Assembly (NCBI GenBank): GCA_019359835.1
Contig: CM033320.1
Coordinates: forward strand, 5,947,691 to 6,011,690
Direction: 5' to 3'
Origin: Pharus latifolius
Lineage: Eukaryota > Streptophyta > Magnoliopsida > Poales > Poaceae
Length of the DNA stretch: 64,000 bases
In this document: positions 47,801-60,182 of the stretch, piece by piece
Numbering within the stretch: position 1 is the first letter of the stretch
How the letters are laid out: each line of letters begins with the position of its first letter
The notes under the pieces: generated by a model
Told to the model about the DNA's origin: nothing
Seen by the model: only the letters and a program-made list of their open reading frames with translations
The model's database searches: none
Translations under genes and position numbers: made by a program

Positions 47801-50387
47801 ATTAGTGCTTGTGGAAATTGTCATATACTCACCTCCATCTATATTGAAGTTGGAACTGTTTAGTGGAAATTATGCAATAGATGCCCTTCGGTAATTATAG
47901 CAGAATTCGATAAATTAACCTGCATAGTTCAAAGCTAAATTGTTGAGGTTACACATTTCTGTTCCTTGCTTTGATTTTGAATGGATATATTTCTAGCTTT
48001 GGTGTTTTTCTTTACTGAATAGTTCTGGTGATAAGGTTCTTTAACACAACAAAGAATTTAGAATAAAATCGCACAAACTACAAGATTGAAAAAAATGGTA
48101 ACTTGAATATTGCTTATTCACTGCACCAACTTTAGCTGCCCAGGAGAAGTAACCAATTCGACACTCCTCAAAAGTTAGCTTTTCTTTCCTCTCTACCAAA
48201 CACCTAACTTGCTGAGAAAGACTGGAGGCAGAAATTTGATCCACACAGATCAAAGGCTTCTCTTTTTCCTGCCGTACTTGCATATACTAGACCAATAACT
48301 GTTGTCCACTAGAGTCGCTCATGATGTGCGCTCTGCTGACTGTTGAGTTGCGCTGTCAATCTGCCTGAGGGAAGTTGCACCATCACAAAATCCAAGATTT
48401 GTGTCTTAATGGGAGAAATTGACCCACATCAGAATAGTATTGAGTTGTAAGGTTAAGGATCAGGGTCAACTTCACAACCCATTCCAAGTTGCCAACCTCT
48501 CTATTTTTCAGGGTAACATCTATGCCTATTGGCTGTATGTGGTATCTGTTTCCTGACATGTTGGACCAATTAATGGATAGGTTGACTTGTTGATAACATA
48601 TGGTCTCCACCTGTCAAATGGAAAAGAAAGCTGTTCACCTGTGTTACTTTTTATTTCTCAGCAGTCACAGGGTTGGTGACCAGATTCTGCATGCTGTAAT
48701 TGTGTGCTGACTAAATAAACCAGAGTTATTGCATGAACACAATTAGCACAACACTGAGTTGCCAATTTAGTTTAATGGGATAAGAACCATATTCAGTAGC
48801 TGGAGGGATTCCTTCCAAACGGGCAAAACTCATCGATATTGTCTTGGTTTTTTTTGCTTTGTTTTCCTACTCGGCACCCCATAGGCCTCCAGCTAATATA
48901 AATGAGTGCCTCCTTTGAGCTATCCATGTGTCTCTTTGTTGATGAGTACTATTTGAAGATACAAAATAGCTGCTGTTGCCCACTAATAAATGACAGAGCA
49001 CAAAAACAGCTCTACCAAAACAGTTTTCAGTACAAAACAGATCATGTTGTCTATTGGAATTGTTTACTTTTGAACTTCTCAAATGCCAAATTGGAAATTT
49101 TCATGAAACTCTTGATTGCATAATGTGTTATTTAATATTTTTTGTCAGTACTACTATTGGTATAATATATATGCTTGTTATTCAGCCAATACCAGTTTTT
49201 GGTTGGTTTATAGTGGTAAGTGGTTTGGTAGGTGCTGAGACACTGTTATTGAGAGACTTCGCAGTGTAGACAATTTGGCTGGCAACTGTCTCAAAATCAG
49301 CCGGTTTTGGTCAGGTTTCCAGCAAAAGTCTGTAATCTTTTCTTAAGAATGATATTGTGAAATATTGTGTTTACCTGCAAGAACAATGCAGAACTCAACC
49401 AAAATTATTTTAACCATTCATAACTTGAATTTTTTTTTTAAAAAAAATACTATATACTCCTTAAAACCATCCCTTTTTTCGAGTCCAGTTTGAAATTTGC
49501 GATCAGGTGGTGACTGGTCTAACTGATTTGGAAACCCATGCATGCTTAATTTAACTGCATACGACCTGTACAGAATATTACCAATAGTGCATATAAACTT
49601 GTCCATTCACCTGACTCATGTCATTGGTATTCCCCTGGCCTTCTTTAATGATACATGTGGTCTTGCGTGCGGTGGCAATGCTCCGCAATTAAAAAGAAGC
49701 AAGCTTTTGTTTTTTCGAAATCACAGCTAAAACAGCTCACTTTGTTGCCCACCTACCCATTTCGTTCAGCTTCTCAAAATTTATTAAAAAAAATTTGTTC
49801 AGTTGAACTGTAGTTGCAACCAACTGTACAACTCCAATTGAATGGTGTCTTGGTTATTTTCTTTCGTTGTGCTCTCCTCTTTTCTGGCATCTGAAAGTGC
49901 TGGGGTCCACCCATTATGATGGCAAATATTCTGGATCCGTTATTGGTTTATTTCTGGATGGTTGATTCTTAGGCAGTACATTTCTTGTTAATATTGGAGC
50001 CCAGTACCCATTTCGTTTGCCTCACAGCCTCTCAAGCTGGGTTTTAAGAACCCTCATTTTAAGATAGGTGTTTAAACGTGACTTTACTTAGTCTAATAAT
50101 CTTGGTTGCTTATTATATTGTTGTTTGATGTTCTCTTGTTCATTTTGACGAGTTCTTACATCTTTAATAGCAAATTTTCTTGTGAAGATGTCTTAGTATA
50201 TATCTTTTTTGGCCTCTTGCAGACAAGAGTAGAGCAATCGAATTTGCAAAATCAAATCACTTCAAACGAGCAGAAAGGAAAGCAACTGCTCGATCAGCAC
50301 TCGGTTGTGCAGTCCCCACAAGACAGCTTCGTGCTACCCGATCTGAACCTTCCAGCACAGGACATTGCTGATGGATCAATTCCATGA
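44853..50387 (+). CDS. Nuclear-type protein with coiled coil and C-terminal DLNLP (EAR-like) motif
   Basis: Five exons, all phase 0 with GT-AG borders: 44853-45233, 46537-46617, 47061-47123, 47230-47289, 50223-50387, giving 249 residues. The start is GGCATGGCC. Visible parts: WTPPW near residue 24; basic cluster KRSRRR at 58-63 and RPRKKM near 149-154 as likely nuclear signals; a Ser-Gly repeat at about 87-101 encoded by a GGCTCC hexanucleotide repeat. A leucine-rich coiled coil follows (LPEIQQLVRSLTVENDSLRE, EMLALQRACTVLSKENCKLE) at about 156-200, and DLNLP at 235-239, ten residues before the stop. DLN-type EAR motifs recruit TOPLESS corepressors in plants, so a repressor-adaptor role is possible but inferred. 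I do not recognise a named family. The basic segment before the coiled coil lacks the NxxSAxxSR signature of bZIPs. Introns 1 and 4 are long (1.3 and 2.9 kb). Confidence 0.82.
45114..45156 (+). repeat. Coding GGCTCC hexanucleotide repeat
   Basis: About seven units of GGCTCC (one GGCTCT) within exon 1, encoding alternating Gly and Ser. Copy number in such a tract is prone to vary by whole codon pairs without breaking the frame. Confidence 0.9.
45925..45966 (+). repeat. GGGA/GGGAGG simple repeat in intron 1
   Basis: Consecutive G3 runs separated by one A (AGGGAGGGAGGGAGGGAG) on the coding strand in intron 1 of the DLNLP gene. At least four G-tracts with single-base loops fit the G-quadruplex pattern. 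Confidence 0.75.
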
Positions 50388-51432
50388 TGGCTCCATCCAG
50401 ATTAGTGCAGCGTTGCTAACCAAATAATAACTGTACATAGACGAAGCAGGCTAGATGGGGACAAGTCATGCATGACGAAACAAGAATGACACGTATTTGA
50501 TTAGTTCTTAGATTATAGAGTTTAGTACTACTATAATCTTAAGTGATAAAACAATGTTGTAGGTAAAGAAAGGTGTGATTTTTACCTAGTGCTTCTATAC
50601 TTGATGCAACTGAGGGGAAGTTACAGCTCAAACTGATTCCCACGTTGTAGTGGCTTTAGAGGTGTTTAAGTTTGTTTATTAATGTTGTTTGGTTTAATTT
50701 AAGTGAATATTTCTGAGCACCAACGAGGAGACAAGTAGCGCTTATCCTGTCAATCTGTCATCATGTACCACTTCTGTTCGTCACGGCAGTCATCATCAAA
50801 ATATATACTGCAGTTTTGGATGCAACACTCGTCGAAAATAATGCTGTGTGACGAAAAAAAAATAAATAAGTGCTTATATATTTAACATATTGGACAAAAA
50901 TCAGTAAATAAGTAGCCTTTGGCACAGGAATTAGTTAGACAGTTATTTATTTTTCTTTGTTTCATACTTTCTCTGATTCTCAAAGATTGTCATTTTTTTT
51001 ATTGTAAAAGTCTTCAAAATATAATTTTGATTATTTTTTTACTATAACATGTTAACAAAAGAATTATAAAATTATAATATTATGAAATTATTTTTTATGA
51101 AAAATATACTTGATAATTTTATTATAATCAATCTAAATATTTATAAATACATTAGTGGTGAAAGTAGAAAATTTTGATTTTTTCTGATTAAAAAACAACA
51201 ATTTTTTTTTTGGACAAAAGGGAGTATTTCTTTATTTCATAGGGCTAGCATCAAACTACTCTCTCTATTTTTTCAATTTTTTCAACATATAAGTGTGCAT
51301 ACTAATTTATTATTTTTTCTATTCTATTTTTATTGACTTCGTTTTCTCCATTATTTATGACTAATTACTTATATTAAATTCTCTTATTTTTAATGTATTA
51401 TTGAATGAGGAAAGTTTAATCATTTCGCTCAA
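50388..51432. other. 3' flank and intergenic region
   Basis: The first 300 bases are probably the 3' untranslated region of the DLNLP gene; no single polyadenylation signal stands out. The remainder is AT-rich without a recognised feature. Confidence 0.4.
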
Positions 51433-52843
51433 TTTTTTTTTTTTTGACAAAAGGGATTTACTCGCCAGCTTTCATTAAGGAAAGTTACGAGATACCCGAA
51501 ACTATATACTTGCACCCACAGAAGATACCTACTAGAGCTAACAGTTTGCTCACACACTCAGTTGAAGAACTGCTAACCTAACTACTAGTTTTTAAGAGCT
51601 AACAAAGCATCATTAAAGCAACTGGGTCGAGTTAAGACCCATATCTTCATGACATAAAAACACAATCAAACTATTACAATCAGTCAGAAAGACTAGCAAC
51701 CATCCATACAAAAAAGTTTTGTTGCAGCAGCAGTCTTGAGGTTGCTCTATCAATCACTACTAGATTTGTTGCGCCATCTAGTTCCTCTGACACTTCTTGA
51801 TAATCTTGTTGAAGTAATTTGGCACCTTACTTCAACAATTTCTTGTTGTTGAGTTTCTGCAGTCTTGCTCAATACGACAGAAAAGCACAAATTCTAAAAA
51901 CAATTTTCCCAAGGTGATGTAAATTTTTTATTGAAGCAAACATCTTTCCAAATCGCACAGTATAGAACATCAAAATTAGTTACCCATAATGCTTTGTGAC
52001 TAGATAGATACTTTTTAGTCCAAGTCACATAATCTCCTAAAGACAAAGGAGAAATAAGAGATTTCACACATGCAAATAATGCTCCAAAGACACTTAGCTA
52101 CGGGGCAAGAAAAAAACAGATGATCAATCTATTTCATCCTAAGCACAAAAGTAACATGAGTTGTCACCCTTCCATCCTCTTTTAACAAAATTATCTTTTG
52201 TAAGAATGGCATTTCTACTTTCAAATCATATAAAAATATTTATCTTAAGGGAAAGTTTTGAGGATCACACCAGATATACCATTTTATACGTAACTCCTTT
52301 ATGCAGCATATAATATAAAGATTTTATGAGAATTTCATGCTTTTTCTCAAAGCGCCAAAACATACTATCCTGTTCTTCTGTGAGTTTGACTCGGGCACAT
52401 AGATCTTCCAGTTCTCTCGATCTACACACAAGTTCTAAGGACAAAGCTCTACGGAAATTCAGCTACAACTGTCCACTCAGCACATCCGCGATCGAAATTG
52501 ACTTATTGTTGGAAATGGAGTATAAGTTTGGATAACCAACTCCCTAATTCATCTATCTTCCCGAAATTTCGCAGTTCTACCATTTCTAATCCTCCAGCCA
52601 ACACCAATTAGAAAACATCTATGATATTCAAAAACGACTTCCAGCATGCCTAGTCTCCAACTTTCTTTGGCGCATGTAAAATCGATTGACCAGAAAGGTA
52701 TTTAGCTTCAACTAGATCCTGCCATACTCCTTTTTTCAACAGCAAATTTCCAAATCCACTTACTCAACTGACTAGTATTCATTTTTTCCAAGTCTTTAAC
52801 CGATAATCCACCCAATTCTCTGGGTTGGAATATATCTTTCCAC
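51433..52843 (-). mobile_element. LINE, 3' part (reverse transcriptase C-terminus and zf-RVT)
   Basis: The plus strand begins with a T13 run at 51433, the poly(A) tail of a minus-strand LINE. Minus-strand reading recovers WKDIFQPRELGGLSVKDLEK, MNTSQLSKWIWKFAVEK, GWRIRNGRTAKF, WYIWCDPQNF and the zinc-binding RVT domain RNAILTKDNFVKRGWKG followed by DNSCYFCA and LFFSCPVAK, with many stops and frame changes. These are standard for the C-terminal half of plant L1-type ORF2. The 5' continuation lies beyond the inserted LTR at 54108-54215. Confidence 0.8.
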
Positions 52844-54107
52844 CTGGCTGTAGGGGAACAAGTAGGCTATACAAATATAACTTCAAAAATTTTTACTCAA
52901 AAATTATAAGTATTAGACCACAGATTAGATTGTTACTGGAAACGAAAACAGAGTTAAAATAGTGATTGATCCAACAATGCATGCGTCCAACAGCCGTTCA
53001 GATTTCGACAATCACTTGTGGAATATAGAAACCGCTCATGGGTTACATCGATCGCTCGTGGATTATTTTGATCAATGCAACAATGGCAACAATACCTCTA
53101 TTGGTATCCACACATTCTAGGATAGAACATCGTGAGCTATTATGCTAACACCGGCACGCATGACTACGATTTGGGGTTTGTCACTCTGGTGGAGGTGGCT
53201 GCTAGCATTTCTCTAGATTGATTTACGAAAGCTGACCGCGCCTCTCTTTATATAGAACCCCGTAGGTGGAGTCCTACGTTTGGTTTTCTAATACGATACA
53301 AAACCCTATTACGGATCTTATTTGAACTGAGTTGTTCCAATTTGTTAAGTGTGTGATCTTGTAAATTTATCCATACTTGGTTGCGGCTCGGAAACACTTA
53401 CTCGAACCACGAGTTGATGGTGGCCCCTAGCAGGACATAAAAACTACCTAAGTATACACGAAGATCATATACAACGAATCTATATAATGTACTCATGTTG
53501 ATTCCCTCGTTATACGATATTAGATTAAATCCAAGGCAGGATATGTGCAACCCTTGTATGATTCAATCATTTGTCGATCTTATAGTGAATTGACCTTTTC
53601 CGTAGTTGACGTTCAATCGCATATGGTATAGGCATACACTTCTCAATTCATCTATATCGAGAAACTCTAAGATATCTATCCTATTATATAAAAGAGAAAA
53701 ATTTCATTTTAACCATTCACATTCATCCGCATGGTTCATATTATACCCGAATATTACCTTTATAACTATCTGATTAAGAGTAGTGTTTGGTAACACCAAA
53801 ATATATTACTACGCACTTTATGTTCTCCAACACGTGTCCACATTATTTGATTTGATATCTTATATCTATAGTTCTTGAAACATAACCATTAATCATTAAT
53901 GTCCTATTTAATGATAATAGATCAAGGATTTTATAGAATACCATTACTAAATAAATTAAGAGTTTCACGAACAAGTTACAAACTTGTTGATCAAATAAAT
54001 GATAATTTATTTAAAGAACAAAATAACATATTATTCAAAAATTTATAAACATAACAAAAATAAAATCGTCTCTATAATTACCTCTATGACATATCTCTAA
54101 TACTAGC
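52844..54107 (-). mobile_element. Copia-like solo LTR inserted in the LINE
   Basis: On the minus strand the insert starts TATTAGAGATATGTCATAG and ends GTTCCCCTACA (52849-54102, 1254 bp). It resembles the widespread grass Copia LTR that starts TGTTGGAGATATGCCCTAGA and ends CCCCTACA; the first G is mutated. Flanking pentamers CTGGC (52844-52848) and CTAGC (54103-54107) are target duplications differing at one base. Removing it restores the LINE frame (NRNRYRLA then RWKDIFQP). No internal retrotransposon genes are present, so it is a solo LTR. Confidence 0.75.
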
Positions 54108-54215
54108 CAATCTATATCTATTTCTGTTCTGGCTTCCTTGCCAAAAGATTCTTGATCTAATTTTATCTACATTCCTCAAAACTGTTTCGGCAAACCTATA
54201 CATAAACATAAAATA
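54108..54215 (-). mobile_element. LINE, continuation upstream of the solo LTR
   Basis: Minus-strand reading gives MFMYRFAETVLRNVDKIRSR, IFWQGSQNRNRYRL, the LINE segment that normally precedes WKDIFQP. Similarity fades above 54215, suggesting 5' truncation, the usual outcome of target-primed reverse transcription. Confidence 0.65.
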
Positions 54216-56489
54216 TGCAGAAATGCTGCTCAAACAAGAGTTCACTCAATGTTCTCTTGAACATAAAACTTTTTTAATCTATTTGTATACTCAAAATATG
54301 TCTTATATTTTGCAACAGAGGAATGTATTATTCCTTGAGTTGCAATTAGAACATAATTATCAACTGGAAGCATATAGGTCTAAGTAAATGTTGGACATTC
54401 TTTGAGTCAAAGAAAAATGTAAATTTCGGGGAGCTTAAACCATTCGAAAAATGGTGCAATTGGAGTGACGTTTCAAAAAGTTTAAATTATCATAAAATAT
54501 ATTTCTCTTAATAGATGTCTATAACACTATATATCGTGAATGGTATAAATTCTAGGTTATGAAATTAGTAACTCATTATACCATGAATTTGGTAACTCCT
54601 CCAGCCATCATTACTTTGTAACTCTTAAAGATATTTGTCTTTTTAGACTCTTCATTTTTACATGTTGACTTATAAATAGAGATTATTTTTACATTTTGAT
54701 ATGATATGAGAACATACAAGGATATCTAAGAATACATAATAAGAAAAAAAATTCTCTCACTCCCTCTCCATTTCTCCCTATATTGTCTATTCTTGTTTAT
54801 GCTAAGAAGTTCAAGAATCTAAGACCCTTTCTAAGCTTTTCTCATGAGTTTATGAGATTCTTATGAGAAATTAAGCTCTTACAAAGCCTTAATCGGACTA
54901 GTTAATTAGAACGGGATTGATGGGCGGAATGTAACTCTGATGGACCCAGTGAGAGCCTTGTCTCTTCATGTTTAGACTCTGGGTGGTGTCTAGAAATTTT
55001 GGGGTCATAGACGAGGTTGTTATGGACAAATAAAGTAGTGTACACGGCAATTTTTGAGATACAAAATCATTTATCCTAGGTTCTACTACCACAAGTAAAA
55101 GTATAGATGAAATTAAAACAAAATCAGGAGATAGACAAACAATTAATTTCTATCAAGTCAAATGAAAAAAAAATTATGGAACAAAATAACCCGATAAATC
55201 AGAAGCATCATAATTAATATGTTATCTCTATATGCAGAGATTTAACAATGCCACTTGTGAAAATTTGCTACTGGGTGCACTGAAAATTTTACTCAACATT
55301 TTCATAAGGGAATAGCCAAATCTTGAAGAGATGAACATAAGAAGATAGATGAAATATTTAAGTAGCACCTTGGTATAAATAGTGTGCTAAAAACAAAATG
55401 TTATGAATTGGTAAAACCGTAGAAGGAAGACTTTTGACCGATTGCTATGAATGGGAAGTTAAAACATCCAATTAATTAGCTTGCCTATAATTGAGGAAGG
55501 TGATTGGTTGAAGGGATAAAATTTAAAATAACATTATAAAGTTAAGATAATTGAGAATTGCCATAACTTCCTACATCTAATGTAGATTTTTTAGGCGGAT
55601 TGAGGCAGTTGCTTCAGACTGTAAATGAGTCAAATTTGAGCTAGTTAAATCTTATTTAGCTCTTTTTTAGAAATTGAGTGAGTTCAAGTCAAGTTGAGTT
55701 AGATATCGAGTTAAGAAGTTGGCTTATACTCGATTTGCAACGAGTTTAAGTTCATCTTGAGTTGATATAAAATCAGATATGGATAACAAAAATTTTATAT
55801 AAACTTGTAGTTTACAACTATAAAGTTGAGGGAAATTTTTTTATGTGTGAGGGATCTGCTTATTGGCGAGCCCGAAAATCTTAATTGCCCAAAATACAAT
55901 TGCTCTCATGGATGCACGTTTCGGTACCATGCTCACGACAACATTAATAACAGTAATAACAACAAACTAAAAACAACAAGGGATAAGGGTTTAGACCCTA
56001 ATTACATTATCAAAAGCCGACAGGGATAAAATAGAAGTTTAGGCAAAGACTTTGCAAAACACGCAGGACAAACGAGGGCCCTCCATAGTCGTACTCGACT
56101 TAGAATGTGAGTCCTCAGATATTCTGGTCTTCAGCAAGCTTCTAATCAAGACTCTACAATCTTGCATTGCTGAACTTCTTCGGCTGATGAGGCAATTAGC
56201 AAAAGTGAGGACAAAGTAGTTAACAAGCCACAATTTTAACGAATGCTCATAGATACATGATAGGTTGATGAATGGAACAGGTATGTAAGTTTCAGCCGTA
56301 TGAAATGTTAAGACTTACATATACTTAGATGAAACAACATGAGAAAGTAATAAAAAATAGTCCCTTTGGAACAGCTGGATCAACACCTAATTCGCAAGAA
56401 AATACACTCTAATCACCCAAAAAGCATAATATAGTCTTATCATACACCATAGTAAGTTGCATGCAAGAGATGAAGTTGAAATAAGGAAG
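54216..56489. other. AT-rich intergenic region
   Basis: No gene or transposon end could be supported. A 64-codon minus-strand frame at 56039-56233 has a cysteine-containing end but no recognised similarity, and upstream sequence gives no exon context. Confidence 0.35.
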
Positions 56490-58000
56490 ATTGAGCTCAA
56501 AAGGAAGTGATCAAATTTATTGGTAAGGCCGAACAGTCTAGCATCAAGATGGACTATCTGTGAGATTGACCGGGACATGGACAGATTGTCTGCTCCGACA
56601 CGGGGCGTGCACGCGGGCCAGGGCGGCGCCAGCATACAAGCTGGCGCGGCAAGGGTGGCGGCGGCGGAAAACGGCTGGAGGCCAACAGCGACATTACCGG
56701 CGATGTGGCCCGGCGGCATGCCTGAAACGAAGGAAGTTGCAGCAATGGCACCGACGAGACTGCGAGCGACGCCCCGCTTGCAAAACAAGGGAAACACGGC
56801 GAATCGTCAGTGCTGGAGCAGCTAAGACGGCGAGGCACTCGGCGGCAAGGTCGAGGATGACAGCGAGGGTGCCAAGATGGATGAATCGGTAGTAGGGCAG
56901 ATGGTGGAGTTCTCGAGGACTGGCAGCGGTGCGGCACTAGCGCTAATTTGGGCGCACGGGCAGGAGGCGGTCGCCGGCAGCGGAGGCAAAATTGGCGGCC
57001 CTGGAGCACTCGTGGGGTTCAGGGAACACGACTGAGAAACTAACGCGACGGCGAAGTGGCGAGGAGTGTTGTCGATGGTGAGGCCGATAGCTGCAACTGG
57101 GCGACGGTGAGGACGAGCTCCGGCGACAGGCACGTCGGGGAAGCTCGACAGAGATTACGAGGATACTCTGGAGAAGCTTACGAACGAAGGCGCCTACTTT
57201 TGGCGTGGCGGCAACGGCAAGGTTAACTGCAGCAAATGGGTGACGGAGGGGGCATGCTCTGGCGGAGGACACGCCGGAGTTTGACGACAGGGGGACTAAA
57301 GAAAAGTTGGGGAAGCTGATTGAGGATTGTGTTGGTCTCCAATGCGATGGCAACGACAAAACGACGGCGAAGAGAACTCGGTTGCAAGGGCTCAGACGAA
57401 CAGTTTGTCAGGCGGACGAATGCTGCTGCTATGAATGCAATGTTTGTCTGTGTGAGTGTTTGTGTGTGTATATGAGAGCTAGGGATAGCAAGAACAGTGA
57501 GAACTAACCTGAATGCTAAGTGTGAGGTTGTGTGGTGAAGTCTCCAAAGAGAATGGCTTTATATACTTCTCTCTTCCAGCAATGGTGAGGTGGCAATGCA
57601 TTTGTGTGTTGTCAAGAAAGGGAATGAGGGTATTTTTGGTATTTGACTTTTGCTCTAGTGCTGAAGCTTAGGGTATTTTGGTCTTTTCTCATGTGGTACA
57701 TGGGTGTACAAGTGTAAATAGGTTTCATTCTTGGACTTGGATGGAAAAGGGTTGAATTACAATGTTTTATTGGTTGAGGTGCTGAATGCAAGTGTGCACA
57801 TACATGCATGGCAACCATGAGAGAGTTTGTCGTGCAATTTAGCTTAGAGTGGAGGTTGGAGAATATGGTGGCACAGGACAAGGGAGGTAGCTCTGGATGG
57901 TTGAATAAGACATGCAAGAAAGATGGGTTTGCCGAGAGCGAAAGCTTGGCGAGGAAAGCATAAGGGCGACAATGCGAGGGCAAGGTGACGTAGGACGCGG
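56490..58000 (-). mobile_element. LTR-like GC-rich repeat, copy A
   Basis: This is a minus-strand unit with an AT-rich upstream part (57600-57900), a TATA box (57558-57565), a leader rich in CT/CA and a GC-rich 0.9-kb body (56540-57430) without a conserved protein. The upstream part is similar to copy B at 59540-59780: both contain AGGGTATTTTGGTCTTTTCTCA and CTTGGACTTGG followed by AAAAGGGTTGAATTA. Open frames of 100-150 codons in the GC-rich body overlap in several frames and have no family match. I interpret it as the 3' LTR of a non-coding element; its edges are approximate. Confidence 0.45.
57558..57565 (-). promoter_or_regulatory. TATA box of LTR-like copy A
   Basis: TATATAAA on the minus strand, preceded by AGAAG and followed by GCC, about 70-80 bases before the leader-like sequence, at the same relative place as the TATA stretch of copy B. 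Confidence 0.45.
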
Positions 58001-58584
58001 ACGAGGTGTGGGCACTGCCCGTCCAAGGGCTAAGAGAGGCGATTAAGACACGATCAAAGAAAAGCTTGATTTAGCGTGGCACGACGAAGCAACAAGGAGC
58101 CATGATTGAGGACCGAGGTGACCAGGCAAGGCAGAGGCTATGACAACTCACACTGAGGAGGAATATGCTAAGCGATGATGAGGTAGGTCAAAATCGGGAG
58201 TAAGGCATGGTTGCAAATCAGGCGAATCACGGGCGAAGGTAATGAAGGGTTGGAATGGTATGAATCTGACAAGGCAAGATGACCTATGAAAGACACTAGG
58301 GTAAAAGATACTGATTTCTAGAATGGTCGGCAAGATTCAAGGGGAGATCTGGTTTGGCATGACTCGGACGACGGAACTAGGAATCTAGTTTGGCCACAAT
58401 TCAAACAACAAGCAAGAGATTGATGCACCAGACGACAAGATTGCGAGGCAAAGGTAAGACCGACAAGGCGGAGTACCAAAATGACACGGACATGATGGCG
58501 AGGAAGGGTCACGGTTACGGATAGGAAATCAGAGGGGTGGACTGCTCCGATATGGATCTAGCTAACTGGAAAAGAGCTTTGAAA

Positions 58585-58596
58585 GCTCTGATAACA
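58585..58596 (-). other. Primer binding site-like sequence (tRNA-Met type)
   Basis: The minus strand reads TGTTATCAGAGC, one base different from TGGTATCAGAGC, the primer binding site complementary to initiator tRNA-Met used by many plant LTR elements. It lies two bases from the probable LTR edge at 58599 (TGATAC on the plus strand), in the correct orientation for a minus-strand 5' LTR above it. Confidence 0.6.
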
Positions 58597-58598
58597 AA

Positions 58599-60182
58599 TG
58601 ATACAAATCGACATGATCAAAACGGAATTTGGCAACCGATTAGGGCATAGCTGACTTTGGGGGATGCCAGTGGCTGGCTCTGGACGCAGCTGATAGCTGA
58701 CAAAATCATATCAGGTTTCGATTTGGGTCATGCCTGACGGTGTTCCGGCGGCTATAGCGGCGAACCGGTGGTAGCCGGAGCGGCATGAGCAAGACCTGAG
58801 GATGGGGAGTACGACAGTGACGACAATGCCGGCAAATCATGGCCAGCGTCAAGCGGCAGCGAGACTCGGTAGAGCAGAGGAACAGCACGATCTCGCCGAT
58901 GTTGGGCCAACAGGGGAGATCGAGGCGGATGGGGAGGTGGTGAAGTAGAGGCAATTTGGTCGGCGATGAACTCGATTAGGGCAGGTGATGGCGAGACTCT
59001 AACGCGCAGAGTGCAGCCAAGGCGACAGCGATGATCACTGGCGGCAAGGACAATGCCGGCGATATGGGAGCAACCCTGAGGTGCTAGGAGCAAGACTGAG
59101 GAGCAGGCGGCGTGAAGGAACGGCGAGGCGGCTTGCCGACGGTGGGGGAGCTCTCCAGCGGCGATCTCGGCGAGGCTGCACAGAAAGAGGTCAGGGAGGA
59201 CCTGAGGATGCAAAGAGAGATGGCGGCGCCAGCCTTCGGCACAGCGGCGACGATGAAATTGCACGGCAACAAGGACTCACACAGACAATCCGTGTGGCTG
59301 ATGAATAGTCCGTGTGCTGGACGGAGAGCCCAAGAAGGCTGAAATTTGGTGTTGCGGTTGAATTGATGCAGTGCTTGAATGTGTGCATGTGCATATGCTA
59401 TTGGATGAACTAAGAACAACAAGAACTAAGATAGAAGAAGTGTAAACCTGCTTCTAAGTGTGAGGAATGGTGAAGCTTACAAGACGGGTATATATACATG
59501 TATGATACATGAAATGAGGTGTTAAAGTTACAAGAGGGTATTTTGTGTACTTCACTGCTGCATATGTGGTAGAACTGAGGGTATTTTGGTCTTTTCTCAC
59601 AGCGGTAGTTGGGGGCTTATGTGTAAATTATTTTCTTTCTTGGACTTGGTTGAAAAAGGGTTGAATTATAATTACTTTGGTAGTTTGGAGGGCTAATTTG
59701 CAAATGTGGATACTATATGATGATCATGAGGGTTTGTTATGCAATTTGTCAATATGATGGGATTGTAATTGAAATAGTGGTTTTCATGGTTTGTTTGTAA
59801 ATGGGCCTAAAGGGAAAAATGCAATTTAGTAACATGCACGTTGACCATGAGAAGGACTATATGCAATTGAACAAGACGATATGGCCTGATATGCAAGAAT
59901 GATTTCTAGAGTTTGATTGCAATTATGGCATGAGTACCAAAATGTAAACAACACGATGCATGGTGACCTTGAATGCGATTTAGCAGACTGACTTGGCCCT
60001 AATTGCAATAATGATCACTAATGCAATTAAATAAAATACTAAGGTACCAAATGCGATTTAGGTTATGCATGACAGCCCTGCTAGAGCCTATATGAATTCG
60101 CAAAGCTCTAGGATTCCAAATGGAAAGAGAGTTCATTTAAAAAAAGAACATTATTGCCATTTTGCTATTACTCTCAGTATCA
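58599..60182 (-). mobile_element. LTR-like GC-rich repeat, copy B (probable 5' LTR)
   Basis: Starts TGATAC beside the primer binding site-like sequence. The first 0.8 kb (58700-59370) is GC-rich and lacks a recognisable protein. A TATA stretch at 59489-59496 and an AT-rich upstream part similar to copy A follow. The upper edge at GTATCA (60177-60182) is a guess based on matching termini TGATAC/GTATCA. No gag or pol is found between copies A and B; the internal region would be only about 0.6 kb (58000-58585), as in TRIM or LARD-type non-autonomous elements. Confidence 0.45.
59489..59496 (-). promoter_or_regulatory. TATA box of LTR-like copy B
   Basis: An alternating TATATATA stretch on the minus strand (plus-strand context GGGTATATATACATG), at the corresponding place to the TATA box of copy A. 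Confidence 0.4.

Noticed and set aside
56387..57359. Several overlapping 100-150 codon frames on both strands
   Set aside because: They overlap in multiple frames in a GC-rich LTR-like repeat, and none shows a recognisable domain or codon pattern.
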